From the NCBI GenBank assembly GCA_038239195.1, contig JBBSEZ010000192.1, forward strand, positions 1-17,517: a stretch of 17,517 bases of DNA, given 5' to 3'. Shown here piece after piece: positions 6,601 through 13,130 of this stretch. The stretch comes from JBBSEZ01 sp038239195 (GTDB taxonomy: Bacteria; Planctomycetota; Planctomycetia; Gemmatales; Gemmataceae). Position numbers and translations under genes: made by a program. Every line of letters starts with the position of its first letter. The first letter of the stretch is position 1. The notes under the pieces are model-generated. The model was not told the origin of the DNA and ran no database searches. It saw only the letters and a program-made list of their open reading frames with translations.

Positions 6601-7306
6601 GAAACGCGCCGCCGTCCAGGAGCGCGTCCTGGTGACGACCTTGACCAAGCGACTCGCGGAGGACCTGAGCGGCTATCTGCGCGAGGCGGGGCTGCGCACC
6701 AAGTGGCTGCACTCCGAGCTCGACGCCATCGAACGCATGCAGGTGCTGCGCGAGCTGCGCGAGGGGGCGTTCGACGTGCTGGTCGGGGTCAATCTGCTCC
6801 GCGAGGGGCTCGACCTGCCGGAGGTCTCGCTGGTGGCCATCCTCGACGCCGACAAGGAGGGCTTTTTGCGCTCCGGGACGTCGCTGATCCAGACCATCGG
6901 CCGGGCGGCGCGCAACGTCAACGCCGAGGTGATCCTCTACGCCGACCGCGTGACCGACTCGATGCAGCGGGCGATGGACGAGACGGCCCGGCGGCGGGCG
7001 CTGCAGTTGAAGTACAACGAGGAGCACAACATCACGCCGCGGACGGTGGTGGCGGCGATCGACCGGGGGATCGAGGACGAGATCGCCGCGCACAAGATGG
7101 CGCAGGCGGCGGCGGGGCACGTCGGGGACGACTACGCGACGCAAGAGTATCTGGAGGAGTTGCATGGCGAGATGCTGGCCGCGGCCGCCAACCTACAGTT
7201 CGAGCGCGCCGCCGAGTTGCGCGACCGCATCGCGCAGCTCAAGGGCCAGCCAAGCACCGCGCCGCAACCGCAGGGCAAGAAGCCGCGCGGGCGGCGCGGG
7301 CGGTAG
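3614..7306 (+). CDS. uvrB: UvrABC excision nuclease subunit B precursor, interrupted by an intein
   Basis: UvrB is the damage-verifying helicase-like ATPase of nucleotide excision repair. It takes damaged DNA from UvrA and recruits UvrC. The 1,230-aa precursor consists of residues 1-45, an intein (46-602) and residues 603-1230. Joined, the exteins give 673 aa, the normal UvrB length. Walker A would be GATGTGK|TFT, rebuilt only after splicing. In spliced numbering the beta-hairpin tyrosines fall at Y92, Y93, Y95 and Y96 (YYDYYQPEAY), matching known UvrB. Other motifs are VDESH (Walker B), SATPGPYE, GLDLPEVSLVAILDAD, QTIGRAARN, and a C-terminal UVR motif (LQFERAAELRDRIAQL) that contacts UvrA/UvrC. 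ATG 3614 is chosen for AGGAG at 3602-3606; a TTG at 3578 is also in frame. All extein motifs look intact, so the enzyme should work once spliced. It lies 33 bases after the HhH gene. Confidence 0.97.
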   Translation: MAAKFELVSKFQPAGDQPQAIAKLVQGFREGKQGQVLLGATGTGKSLAWEEPVLVRSLCPDGTSEMRVAPIGAIIDAAFASPSPPDRGAGETEIAVPPHRIEVLSFNPTTCASEWRPVTAFTRHTAPKQMFRVRTECGREVVVTGDHNFMSLRAGALVLSRTADLTADDYLPLPPGFALPERGPETIDLLDLFGDADRLEVFSPSAFSWIVEQVGWNRVRAAMLPHYSQPHNKRLAILHRNAWQGIPIPVFRNLLAVLNLEVPADVPVSIRGHATPKGGCVLPRHLPVTQELLTVLGLMLAEGHCAEDRYAVFASHEAPVRAEFFRCATALRLPVLTRPSSDVQISSLLWNTLFRRLVGAKSREKHLPPFWPSLDRSQLGTLLRAYVEGDGGIEKPMVTATTASPQLASELGYALFAFGIWGRLHKVWKRATNSDHAGDWYHTITISGQGDLSRFAEGIGFLTERKNRSLASLRGRPENTNVDVVPLDGPAFRTLRQALSQTQQLLAHSIGMSRSHVRLLEHGARRPSRSCLARCVRSWEVQQAPSPEAVAVLDRARHLLNARWARVEAVEPVEHSHPKVYDFTVADNETFLAGHGGLFVHNTFTASCVIEQIQKPTLVLAHNKTLAAQLYKEFRAFFPRNAVHYFVSYYDYYQPEAYIPQRDIYIEKDALVNENIDRLRLAATSALVSREDVLIVASVSCIYGLGSPSDYKRMMVRLVKGETVQRDDLLLRLVDILYERNDVAFTRGKFRVRGDVIEVWPASEEFGLRIELFGDEVDALAIINPTSGETLRALDELYVYPAKHFVTPEERIKQAVAGIQQELEDRLKVLNNEGKLLEAQRLAARTRYDVEMLQSVGHCPGVENYARWFSGRNPGEPPYTLLDFFPDDFLMIVDESHATLPQVRGMFAGDHARKLTLVEHGFRLPSAMDNRPLRFDEWEKRVKQGLFMSATPGPYELEKTGGEVVEQVIRPTGLVDPLIHVKPARGQVPDLVAEIEKRAAVQERVLVTTLTKRLAEDLSGYLREAGLRTKWLHSELDAIERMQVLRELREGAFDVLVGVNLLREGLDLPEVSLVAILDADKEGFLRSGTSLIQTIGRAARNVNAEVILYADRVTDSMQRAMDETARRRALQLKYNEEHNITPRTVVAAIDRGIEDEIAAHKMAQAAAGHVGDDYATQEYLEELHGEMLAAAANLQFERAAELRDRIAQLKGQPSTAPQPQGKKPRGRRGR
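3749..5419 (+). mobile_element. Intein with LAGLIDADG homing endonuclease in UvrB Walker A
   Basis: This 557-residue in-frame insert splices itself out of UvrB and should spread by cutting intein-free uvrB genes. The N-terminal splicing block starts with Ser1 (SLAWEEPVLVR) rather than the commoner Cys. Block B has TGDH (T99-H102). The endonuclease follows: first dodecapeptide VLGLMLAEG (250-258, acid E257), second LLRAYVEGDGG (337-347, acid D345). Both acids are kept, so it may be active. A helix-turn-helix-like segment (about 458-482, LLAHSIGMSRSHVRLLEHG) could aid DNA recognition. Block F is VYDFTVADNETFLAG (535-549) and block G ends LFVHN, with His556 and Asn557. The +1 extein residue is Thr. 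Boundaries are set by comparison with native UvrB GKTFT. Codon use looks slightly less GC-extreme than the flanking exteins, as judged by eye, which hints at later arrival. Confidence 0.96.
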
Positions 7307-7333
7307 GCCGGCGATTTAGTCCCCGAGCGGAGT

Positions 7334-7879
7334 TCACGGCTCCTTGCCCTTGCCCTTGTCCTTGTCCGCCGAGGATGGGGACAACCGCCGCAGCACAATC
7401 AAGAGCGTGCGACTGCCGGGCTTGGTCGCGACCTCCTTGGGCCGCGCGGTGTTGCCCGGCAGCCCGGCGCAGATCTTGAGCGTGTCGCCGTCCAGCGCGT
7501 ACACCTGCTCGAAGCGCGTGCCCTTCTCGGCGGGCGGGCCGTCCCGGGGGACGACGTCGATTGCCTTCGGCTTGCGACCGGGGTGGAGCACGGAGCCCGA
7601 CTCTCTCTCCTCCTTGCCCTTGTGGATCACGAGCGACTTGGCGGTGAAGGTCCAGGTCTTCGCCATGATGCGCGCGGCGGCCCCTCCCACCTGTTTTTTG
7701 CCTTCCATCTCGATCGACGCGACCTCCCAGTCCCCGAGGATCGCCTCGGCATCGCTCTTCGCCTTCCCGGCCTTCTTGGTGGGGGGCCCCGTCGCTTCGC
7801 CATCGAAGGTTCGTGCCCCCATGCCCGCGCCGAGCAGCGCCAACACCAGCGCCGCCTTCATCGCCCATCCGCTCTTCAT
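7334..7879 (-). CDS. TIGR03067-like planctomycete exported protein, 181 aa
   Basis: This looks like a member of the TIGR03067 family, small domain proteins abundant in planctomycetes with no known function. The N-terminus MKSGWAMKAALVLALLGAGMGA is a signal peptide, so it is exported. The domain begins near residue 48 (ILGDWEVASIEMEGKK), where the family typically has GTWxxxSxxxxGK. It ends with the hallmark DGDTLKIC (130-137) followed by RPKE. The C-terminus is Lys/Gly rich (DKDKGKGKE). ATG 7879 has GGGAGG 11 bases upstream; an in-frame ATG at 7861 is an alternative. It converges on uvrB with 27 bases between them, and lies 207 bases downstream of the DUF1080 gene on the same strand. Confidence 0.8.
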   Translation of the reverse strand: MKSGWAMKAALVLALLGAGMGARTFDGEATGPPTKKAGKAKSDAEAILGDWEVASIEMEGKKQVGGAAARIMAKTWTFTAKSLVIHKGKEERESGSVLHPGRKPKAIDVVPRDGPPAEKGTRFEQVYALDGDTLKICAGLPGNTARPKEVATKPGSRTLLIVLRRLSPSSADKDKGKGKEP

Positions 7880-8086
7880 GGTGTGCAATACCTCCCTGGT
7901 CCGTTTCGCCACGCGGTTTGCCGCCGAGCCCGGCGCCGCCCCAGGGCGGGATCGGCCAGGGCGGGCGCAACGGACGTCCCTGCCCCGGCCCAGATCGTCG
8001 CGACCGCCCTGGAGCGCCGCTGCGCCTCCTGGCCTCCTCGCAGGCAAAGGACAGAAGGGCGGCGAGCGCGCCTCTGTCCCGACAAG

Positions 8087-8725
8087 TTACTCCGCCTTGC
8101 GGCTCGCCTTCAATTCCTTGAAGACGACGTCCTTGAACGTCACTTCCATTGGCCCGCCGCCGTGGAGCTGCCAGGCGATGATGCCGGTGGCCGGCATCTT
8201 GGCGAACTCCTCATCGACGGTCGTCACTCCGTTGATCTTGATGGTGACGCGCTTGCCGACGGCCTTGATGTAATAGTCGTTGAAGTCGGCGCGCTTGATC
8301 GTCTTCTGAGACTCCTTGGGCGCCGCTTTCATCATCCCGCCGAAGCGCTCCCCATAGAGGCTGCCCCAGTAGCCGTCGCCGACGTCGCACTGCGGCCCGG
8401 CCACGGCGTAGACCTTCGGGTCCGCAATCTTGCTGCGGATCTGCACGCCGCTGTTGCCCTTCCCGCCCTTGAGGCGGACCTTGAAGGTCATCTCGAAGTC
8501 GCCGTACTTCTTCTTGCTGCACAGGAAGGTGTTGAACGAGATGCCTTTCGGGCCCGTGTCGCCCACCAGTTCGCCGTTCTTGTAGCTCCAGAACTTGTCC
8601 AGGCCTTCCCAGCCTTTCAGGCCGTCCGCGAGGAAGGCCGCCTTGTCGGGGGCGTCGGCGCCGGAAGCGGGGGCGCCGGGCAGGGCCAGCGCCGCCAGCG
8701 CCAGCGGAAGCAGGAAGTAACGCAT
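8087..8725 (-). CDS. Secreted DUF1080 (3-keto-disaccharide hydrolase-type) protein, 212 aa
   Basis: DUF1080 (PF06439) is a concanavalin-like beta-sandwich domain; some members act on 3-keto-glycosides, and planctomycetes have many copies. A signal peptide MRYFLLPLALAALALPGAPASGA (1-23) points to export. The domain covers about 28-205. It opens with LADGLKGWEGL and continues with WSYKNGELVG, YGDFEMTFKVRLKGGKGNSGVQ, YWGSLYGERFGG, FNDYYIKAVGKRVTIKINGV and IAWQLHGGGPMEVTFKDVVFKEL, the usual order for a single-domain member of about 200 aa. ATG 8725 is preceded by AAGGAGAG. A terminator separates it from the upstream gene at 8838, so it probably has its own promoter in the roughly 20-bp gap or read-through. 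The substrate is unknown. Confidence 0.92.
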   Translation of the reverse strand: MRYFLLPLALAALALPGAPASGADAPDKAAFLADGLKGWEGLDKFWSYKNGELVGDTGPKGISFNTFLCSKKKYGDFEMTFKVRLKGGKGNSGVQIRSKIADPKVYAVAGPQCDVGDGYWGSLYGERFGGMMKAAPKESQKTIKRADFNDYYIKAVGKRVTIKINGVTTVDEEFAKMPATGIIAWQLHGGGPMEVTFKDVVFKELKASRKAE

Positions 8726-8741
8726 CGCTCTCTCCTTGGGG

Positions 8742-8782
8742 CAAAACAAAGCACCTCCGGCGAAGCGTCGCCGGAGGTGCTT
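8742..8782 (-). terminator. Rho-independent terminator between 8838-9455 gene and DUF1080 gene
   Basis: A perfect 15-bp stem (8749-8763 with 8768-8782) closes a 4-base loop. Read on the minus strand it is followed by TTTGTTTTGC. This orientation serves the gene ending at 8838. The plus side has no T run. It sits 24 bases before the DUF1080 start, so it could also act as an attenuator of read-through into that gene. Confidence 0.85.
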
Positions 8783-8837
8783 ATCCTGCGCGGAGAGCGA
8801 GCCGTTGGCAAGCAACAACTCGACGAAGTTTTTCCCC

Positions 8838-9455
8838 TCACTCGCCGGCGCGCTCGAAGAGGACGCCATCGGGCCCGACCATCTCCAGCGCCGCCGACTT
8901 CGGGGTGGGCGCGGGGGCCGGCCGGGGCGCTGCCACCACCGGCGCCGGTTTGGGCGGGCCCGGAACGCGGGCACGCGTCTCTTCGGGACGGACCGCCGGG
9001 CGGTTGGCCTCGGCGAGCAGGCGCTCGGCGGCGGCGAGCTTGCGGCGCGCCTCGACGAACAAAGTGCCGCCTCCCGCGTGCCCTTCGTGCGAGAGGCAAG
9101 CGCGGAGGTGCTGGGCGGCCTGCTGGGGCAGGCGCGTGTTGCCCGGCGCGTTCGCGGCCCGCGCGAGCAAATAGCTCCCGGCGTCGTGCGCGATGCGGGC
9201 CAGCAGCAACTCCGCCGGATCTGGCTCAGCCGGGGCACGTGCGGCGGCGAAACGCAGCGAGGTGGCGCCCTCACCCTCCGGCCCGCCGGCGCCGTCGAGG
9301 TTGGTTGGCCGCTGTGCCGGCGCGGATAAGGCATCGGGGCGCGCCTCCTCGTGGCGCGAGGACGCCGTCGCCGGGCCGTGCAGCGCGTGACGCAAGCCCA
9401 GGCTGACCCCGGTGGCGCCGGCAAAGGTCAGCGCGAGGACGAGATATTTTTTCAT
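8838..9455 (-). CDS. Hypothetical exported Ala/Pro-rich protein, 205 aa
   Basis: I do not recognise a family. An N-terminal signal or anchor (MKKYLVLALTFAGATGVSLGL) suggests export or membrane tethering. A low-complexity Ala/Pro/Glu region follows. The central part, about 80-150, is helical (PAELLLARIAHDAGSYLLARAANAPGNTRLPQQAAQHLRAC in pieces; ARRKLAAAERLLAEA), and may be a small tetratricopeptide-like helical unit. A Pro-rich tail (KPAPVVAAPRPAPAPTPK) follows and the end is hydrophobic. ATG 9455 has no clear Shine-Dalgarno. A TATAGT lies upstream at 9504-9499, and a strong terminator lies after the stop. It diverges from the response-regulator phosphatase gene. Confidence 0.7.
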   Translation of the reverse strand: MKKYLVLALTFAGATGVSLGLRHALHGPATASSRHEEARPDALSAPAQRPTNLDGAGGPEGEGATSLRFAAARAPAEPDPAELLLARIAHDAGSYLLARAANAPGNTRLPQQAAQHLRACLSHEGHAGGGTLFVEARRKLAAAERLLAEANRPAVRPEETRARVPGPPKPAPVVAAPRPAPAPTPKSAALEMVGPDGVLFERAGE

Positions 9456-9498
9456 GACGGCGCCCGTGAGGTTTGGCGGTGGGGTCGGCCCTGCCGCA

Positions 9499-9504
9499 AC
9501 TATA
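9499..9504 (-). promoter_or_regulatory. Candidate -10 box for the 8838-9455 gene
   Basis: TATAGT on the minus strand lies 43 bases ahead of ATG 9455. No consensus -35 is visible at the right distance. Confidence 0.3.
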
Positions 9505-9584
9505 GATCACGTTCGCCGCCAGCGCATGCCGCCCAACCCGCACGATAGGAGGCTGGAGAGGCTGGAGGAGACTGGTGAATTTCC

Positions 9585-9590
9585 TATCAT
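9585..9590 (+). promoter_or_regulatory. Candidate -10 box for the response-regulator phosphatase
   Basis: TATCAT at 9585-9590 would start transcription near 9597, giving a leader of about 40 bases to ATG 9637. The -35 region (CTGGAG, 17 bases upstream) is poor. If right, this excludes the in-frame ATG at 9589 as the start. Confidence 0.3.
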
Positions 9591-9636
9591 GACCACGTGG
9601 AAAGAGCCCGTTCCCGGTCCACAGATCGAGGAAGCG

Positions 9637-10803
9637 ATGTCCGCGCCGCAGGTGGAGCAAAAGCTAACGGTGTTGCTCATCGACGATCAGGCCATCGTCG
9701 GCGAGTCCGTCCGGCGCATGCTCGCCGCCGAGGGGGACGTCCAGTTCCACTTCTGCCAGGACGCTACGAAGGCGCTGGAGACGGCCGCCGCCGTCCGGCC
9801 GACCGTCATCCTGCAAGACCTCGTCATGCCGGACGTCGAGGGCCTGATGTTGGTCAAGTTCTTCCGCGCCAACAAGGCGACGCGCGACGTCCCGCTCATC
9901 GTGCTGTCGAGCAAGGAAGAGCCGGCCATCAAGGCCCAGGCCTTCGCGCTGGGCGCCAACGACTACCTCGTCAAGTTGCCGGACAAGATCGAGCTGATCG
10001 CCCGCATCCGCTACCACTCGCGCGGCTACCTCAATCTACTGGAGCGCAACGAGGCCTATCGCCGGCTCGCCGAGAGCCAGCGCGAGCTCGCCGCCGAGGT
10101 GGCGCAGGCGGCCCGCTACGTGGAGTCGCTGCTGCCGGAGAAGCTCGTGTCGCCCGTGAGCATCGACTGGCGCTTCGTGCCGTCCACGCAGCTCGGCGGG
10201 GACATGTTCGGCTATCGCTGGCTCGACCGCGATCACCTGGCCATCTACCTGCTCGACGTCAGTGGGCACGGCGTCGGCTCGTCGCTGCTCGCGGTCTCCG
10301 CGGGCAACTTTCTGTCGGCGCCGTCGCAGCCCGGGGCCGATTTCCGCGAGCCCGGCAAGACGGTCGCCCGGCTCAACGACGTCTTTCAGATGGACAAGCA
10401 GGACGGCAAGTATTTCACGATCTGGTATGGCGTCTTCAACCGGGCCAACCGCCGCCTGGCGTACTGCAACGCTGGCCACCCGCCCGTGCTGCTGTTCGCC
10501 GGGGGCCCCCCGCAGGAGCTGGGCACGACGAGCCCCGTGGTGGGGATGCTGCCCCCCGGAATGCCGTTCGAGGCAAACGAGGTGGAACTGGGGCCGGGCG
10601 CGCGGCTATTCGTGTACAGCGATGGCGTCTACGAGGTCGAGAAGCCCGACGGCGAGATGTGGCTCCGGGAAGAGCTCGTCGCGTATCTGTGCGCCCAGCC
10701 GCACGACGGCCCGATCCTCGACGCGCTGCTGGCCCACGTGCGGGAGTTGCGCGGGGGGCCGACGCTGGCGGACGATTTCTCGGCGCTCGACGTGCGGCTG
10801 TGA
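9637..10803 (+). CDS. Response regulator with PP2C/SpoIIE-type phosphatase output (RsbU-like), 388 aa
   Basis: It is a signal-transduction protein that probably dephosphorylates a Ser/Thr phosphoprotein, such as an anti-anti-sigma factor, when its receiver domain is phosphorylated. The receiver (about 10-128) has D16 and D17, phospho-acceptor D61 in ILQDLVMPD, S91/S92 and K113. A short helical linker follows (about 132-168, with ERNEAYRRLAESQRELAAEV). The PPM/SpoIIE domain has metal ligands in LGGDMFGY (D189) and LLDVSGHG (D207), then AYCNAGHPPVLLF, LFVYSDGVYEV and a final ADDFSALDVRL. The start at ATG 9637 has GAGGAAG just upstream. An ATG at 9589, 16 residues earlier, lies in the proposed promoter. 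No kinase or anti-sigma partner is in the window. It converges on the Rpn-like gene. Confidence 0.92.
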   Translation: MSAPQVEQKLTVLLIDDQAIVGESVRRMLAAEGDVQFHFCQDATKALETAAAVRPTVILQDLVMPDVEGLMLVKFFRANKATRDVPLIVLSSKEEPAIKAQAFALGANDYLVKLPDKIELIARIRYHSRGYLNLLERNEAYRRLAESQRELAAEVAQAARYVESLLPEKLVSPVSIDWRFVPSTQLGGDMFGYRWLDRDHLAIYLLDVSGHGVGSSLLAVSAGNFLSAPSQPGADFREPGKTVARLNDVFQMDKQDGKYFTIWYGVFNRANRRLAYCNAGHPPVLLFAGGPPQELGTTSPVVGMLPPGMPFEANEVELGPGARLFVYSDGVYEVEKPDGEMWLREELVAYLCAQPHDGPILDALLAHVRELRGGPTLADDFSALDVRL

Positions 10804-10839
10804 GCGCGGCGCTCACGACCGTGCCTTGAAGGGCCCGCT

Positions 10840-11829
10840 TCACAGGCCGGCGCTCTCGCGGAACTTGCGGAGGGTGCGAGCGTCGATGGCGAGGTCGATC
10901 CAGGCGGTCAGGCGGTCGGCGTCCTTGACGGCCTCGATGGCGGAGCGCAGGTCGTCCGGCAGCTTTTTGAAGCGCCTCTGCAACAGCTGCAACAGCGCCT
11001 GGAGCTTGCCCTTGATCTCGCCCTCGACCTCGCCCTCGAGCTTGCCCTCGAGCTTGCCCTTCGTCTCGCCCTCGGCGCGTGCCTGGGCGGTCCACTCCTT
11101 GACGATCTGCGATTCCATGATCTCCCATCCTTTCAGCGCGGCGCGCCAGATCGGCTCACAGCCCGCCCTCTCCGCGAACACCACGGCCAGTGCCAGCGCC
11201 TCTCGCTTGCGCTGGTCGGTCTCCTGCCGGGCCAGGTCCAACCACGTCCGGATGATACCCGGATCGCCGCCGTTTTGCATCAGCGGTACGTAGGCCAGCG
11301 CCAGGCGCGGCGCTCGATCGGCGCCCACCTGGCCCAGCACGTCCTCGGCCGAGTAGCTTTCCAGGTCGCGCTCGACCACCCCGAGCCACGTCCGCATTCC
11401 GGTGCCGGCCAGCGTCGCGTTCTCGCTGGCGTGGCCCTTGCCCGTCAGGTTGATGACCAGCGCGCCCACGGCGAAGCGGTCGCCGGGAAGGTCGGAGGGG
11501 CGCGCCTGCCGGCAGAGCGATCCCAGATACTCCAGCAGCCGGCCGAACATCTCCGGATCGGGCACCACCTGCGTCTCGGCGGCCACCGCCCAGGGCCGGT
11601 CGTTTGCCGTCCGGTCGAGCAACCAGGCCACCGTGTCGCTCGTTCGTTCGGGCCCGCCCGGCCAGGCCACGTGCCGCGCGTCCAGCCACCTCACGAAGGC
11701 CACCTCCTCCGGCGTGGCCCGAAGCAGCCAGAGCAGCAGCGCCTCGGGATCGAGGTGCAGCAAGAACCGGGCGGCCTGGTCGTAGACGTTCCCCAACCAG
11801 GGGGAGGCCTTCCCGCGCTTTCGCCCCAT
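10840..11829 (-). CDS. Rpn/PD-(D/E)XK nuclease-family putative transposase, 329 aa
   Basis: It resembles the recombination-promoting nuclease (Rpn/YhgA-like, DUF4351-type) proteins that are multicopy in many planctomycetes and cyanobacteria. The likely nuclease core is residues 60-130: D65 in TSDTVAWL and E85-x-Q87 in AVAAETQVV, an E-x-Q form of the usual E-x-K, then a long helix EMFGRLLEYLGSLC and a hydrophobic strand GALVINL. The middle is helical. The region near 250-275 is a Lys/Gly/Glu repeat (GKLEG, GEVEG, GEIKG) coded by degenerate 12-bp repeats. The C-terminus is LLQRRFKKLPDDLRSAIEAV. ATG 11829 has GAGGAGG ahead of it and lies only 10 bases after the dgt stop codon, so it is probably cotranscribed with dgt. 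No terminal inverted repeats or target duplication are visible, so it is not a mobile unit as seen here. Confidence 0.78.
   Translation of the reverse strand: MGRKRGKASPWLGNVYDQAARFLLHLDPEALLLWLLRATPEEVAFVRWLDARHVAWPGGPERTSDTVAWLLDRTANDRPWAVAAETQVVPDPEMFGRLLEYLGSLCRQARPSDLPGDRFAVGALVINLTGKGHASENATLAGTGMRTWLGVVERDLESYSAEDVLGQVGADRAPRLALAYVPLMQNGGDPGIIRTWLDLARQETDQRKREALALAVVFAERAGCEPIWRAALKGWEIMESQIVKEWTAQARAEGETKGKLEGKLEGEVEGEIKGKLQALLQLLQRRFKKLPDDLRSAIEAVKDADRLTAWIDLAIDARTLRKFRESAGL
11005..11075. repeat. Degenerate 12-bp tandem repeats inside the Rpn-like gene
   Basis: Units of the type CTCGCCCTCGAG and CTTGCCCTCGAG follow one another and code the alternating Gly/Lys/Glu segment. Copy number could vary between strains by slippage without breaking the frame. 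Confidence 0.65.
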
Positions 11830-11839
11830 CGCCGCCTCC

Positions 11840-13009
11840 TCACACCGGCTCGTACGGCTGGAACAGGCGCAGATACTCGTCCTGCGCGTAGCGGTCGGTC
11901 ATGCCGGCGACGTAATCGCACACGACGCGCGCGGGCTGATCGCCCTGGATGCGCCGCCGGTAGCGCTCCTGGAGGAGCCCCGGCTCGCGGCAAAACTCGT
12001 CGAACAGAGCGCGAACGATGCGCGAGCCCTTGACCGCCATGCGCTGGACGCGGTGGTGCCGATAGACGCGCTGGCGCAAAAACGCCTCCAGCTCCGCCTT
12101 CAAGACCAGCATCTCGGGGCCGGGGCCAACCAGCTCGCCCGGATGGGCGCGCACGTCCTCCACCGACCCGATCCGTTCCTGCCGCAGCCGCGCCAGCGTG
12201 TGATCGAGCAAGTCGCCGGCTTGCAAATCGATGAGGGCGCGCACGACGGTTGGCTGAAACTGCTCGGGGCCGAGCTCGCCGTAGCGCTTCCGCACGCCTT
12301 CGAGCGCGCGGCGCCACAGGCCGACGTCTGCCAGGTCGTCGGACGCGATGAGGCCGGCGCTGAGGGCGTCATCGACGTCGTGGGCGTCGTAGGCCAGGCT
12401 GTCGGAGGCGTCGGCGACCTGGGCCTCGAGGAGCGGTTGGCCGACGCCGGTGAACTCCACGACCTCCGGGGCCGTGTGCCGTGGGCTGTGCAGGGCCATC
12501 GCCTCCAGCACCTCCCAGGAGAGGTTGAGCCCCGGGAAGGCGGGGTAGCGATACTCCAGCACCTCGACGATGCGGAGGGCGTGGCGGTTGTGCTCGAACC
12601 CGCCGTGCTCGGCCATGCACTGATCGAGGACCGCCTCCCCGGCGTGCCCGAAGGGAGGGTGGCCGAGGTCGTGCGACAGGGCGATGGCCTCGGTGAGGTC
12701 TTCGTTGAGCCCCAGCCGGCGCGCCACGGTGCGGGCAATCTGGGCCACTTCGAGCGTGTGGGTGAGGCGCGTGCGGTGGTGATCGTTGGTCTGCGTGACC
12801 AGCACCTGCATCTTGTGCATCAGCCGGCGAAAGGCGGTCGAGTGGACGACGCGGTCGCGGTCGCGCTGGTAAAGGGTGCGAAAGGCGTGGGCCGGCTCGA
12901 GGTGGCGCCGCCCGCGGCTGGCGCGCGTGTGCATGGCGTACGGCGCCAGCACCTCGTCCTCTCGGTCCAGCCAGTCGGGCGGGTCGAACGGCAGCGGTTC
13001 GTCGGGCAT
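11840..13009 (-). CDS. dgt: Deoxyguanosinetriphosphate triphosphohydrolase-like protein, 389 aa
   Basis: It is an HD-domain enzyme that splits dNTPs into deoxynucleoside and triphosphate, controlling dNTP pools. The N-terminus has the dGTPase-like FRTLYQRDRDRVVHSTAFRRLMHKMQV. The HD metal ligands are H84 (RLTHTLEV), H113-D114 in LSHDLGHPPFGHAGE, and an Asp in the segment from about 203 (SDSLAYDAHDVDDAL). The C-terminal half is helical, ending DRYAQDEYLRLFQPYEPV. The length fits dGTPase-like type 2 proteins of about 380 aa. ATG 13009 has AGGAGGG 6 bases away; the frame is open upstream but that part lies in the 8-bp repeats. It is downstream of the HIT gene and 10 bases ahead of the Rpn-like gene, which suggests one transcript. 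Confidence 0.94.
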   Translation of the reverse strand: MPDEPLPFDPPDWLDREDEVLAPYAMHTRASRGRRHLEPAHAFRTLYQRDRDRVVHSTAFRRLMHKMQVLVTQTNDHHRTRLTHTLEVAQIARTVARRLGLNEDLTEAIALSHDLGHPPFGHAGEAVLDQCMAEHGGFEHNRHALRIVEVLEYRYPAFPGLNLSWEVLEAMALHSPRHTAPEVVEFTGVGQPLLEAQVADASDSLAYDAHDVDDALSAGLIASDDLADVGLWRRALEGVRKRYGELGPEQFQPTVVRALIDLQAGDLLDHTLARLRQERIGSVEDVRAHPGELVGPGPEMLVLKAELEAFLRQRVYRHHRVQRMAVKGSRIVRALFDEFCREPGLLQERYRRRIQGDQPARVVCDYVAGMTDRYAQDEYLRLFQPYEPV

Positions 13010-13021
13010 GGGGGCCCTCCT

Positions 13022-13130
13022 GTGACAAGGTGACAGGGTGACAGGGTGACACGGTGAGAGCCCCTTTCTCCCTACATCTTGTCTGCTCACCTTGTCACCC
13101 TGTCACCCTGTCACCCTGTCACCTTGTCAG
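13022..13130. repeat. Inverted arrays of 8-bp repeats between HIT and dgt genes
   Basis: The left arm has four units of GTGACAGG type (13022-13053). The right arm has five units of CCTGTCAC type (13091-13130). The arms are reverse complements and can form a stem of about 30 bp around a pyrimidine-rich loop. The right arm contains the HIT stop codon (13111-13113) and codes its last residues (DKVTG). The left arm ends 9-10 bases from the dgt Shine-Dalgarno. In the HIT-dgt transcript this would be a long hairpin that could stabilise or insulate the two messages. Confidence 0.88.

Noticed and set aside
5927..7165. 412-codon open frame antisense to uvrB
   Set aside because: The plus strand is unmistakable UvrB. 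The antisense frame is a codon-bias artefact in GC-rich DNA.
8726..9424. Extension of the DUF1080 frame upstream through the terminator and the next gene
   Set aside because: A signal peptide and AAGGAGAG fix the start at 8725, and a terminator hairpin lies within the extension.
10840..11829. Insertion sequence around the Rpn-like gene
   Set aside because: No terminal inverted repeats or target-site duplication are visible, and the gene is tightly spaced behind dgt with its own ribosome-binding site.
13022..13130. CRISPR-like array
   Set aside because: Units are 8 bp with no spacers and are arranged as inverted arms, and no cas genes are near.
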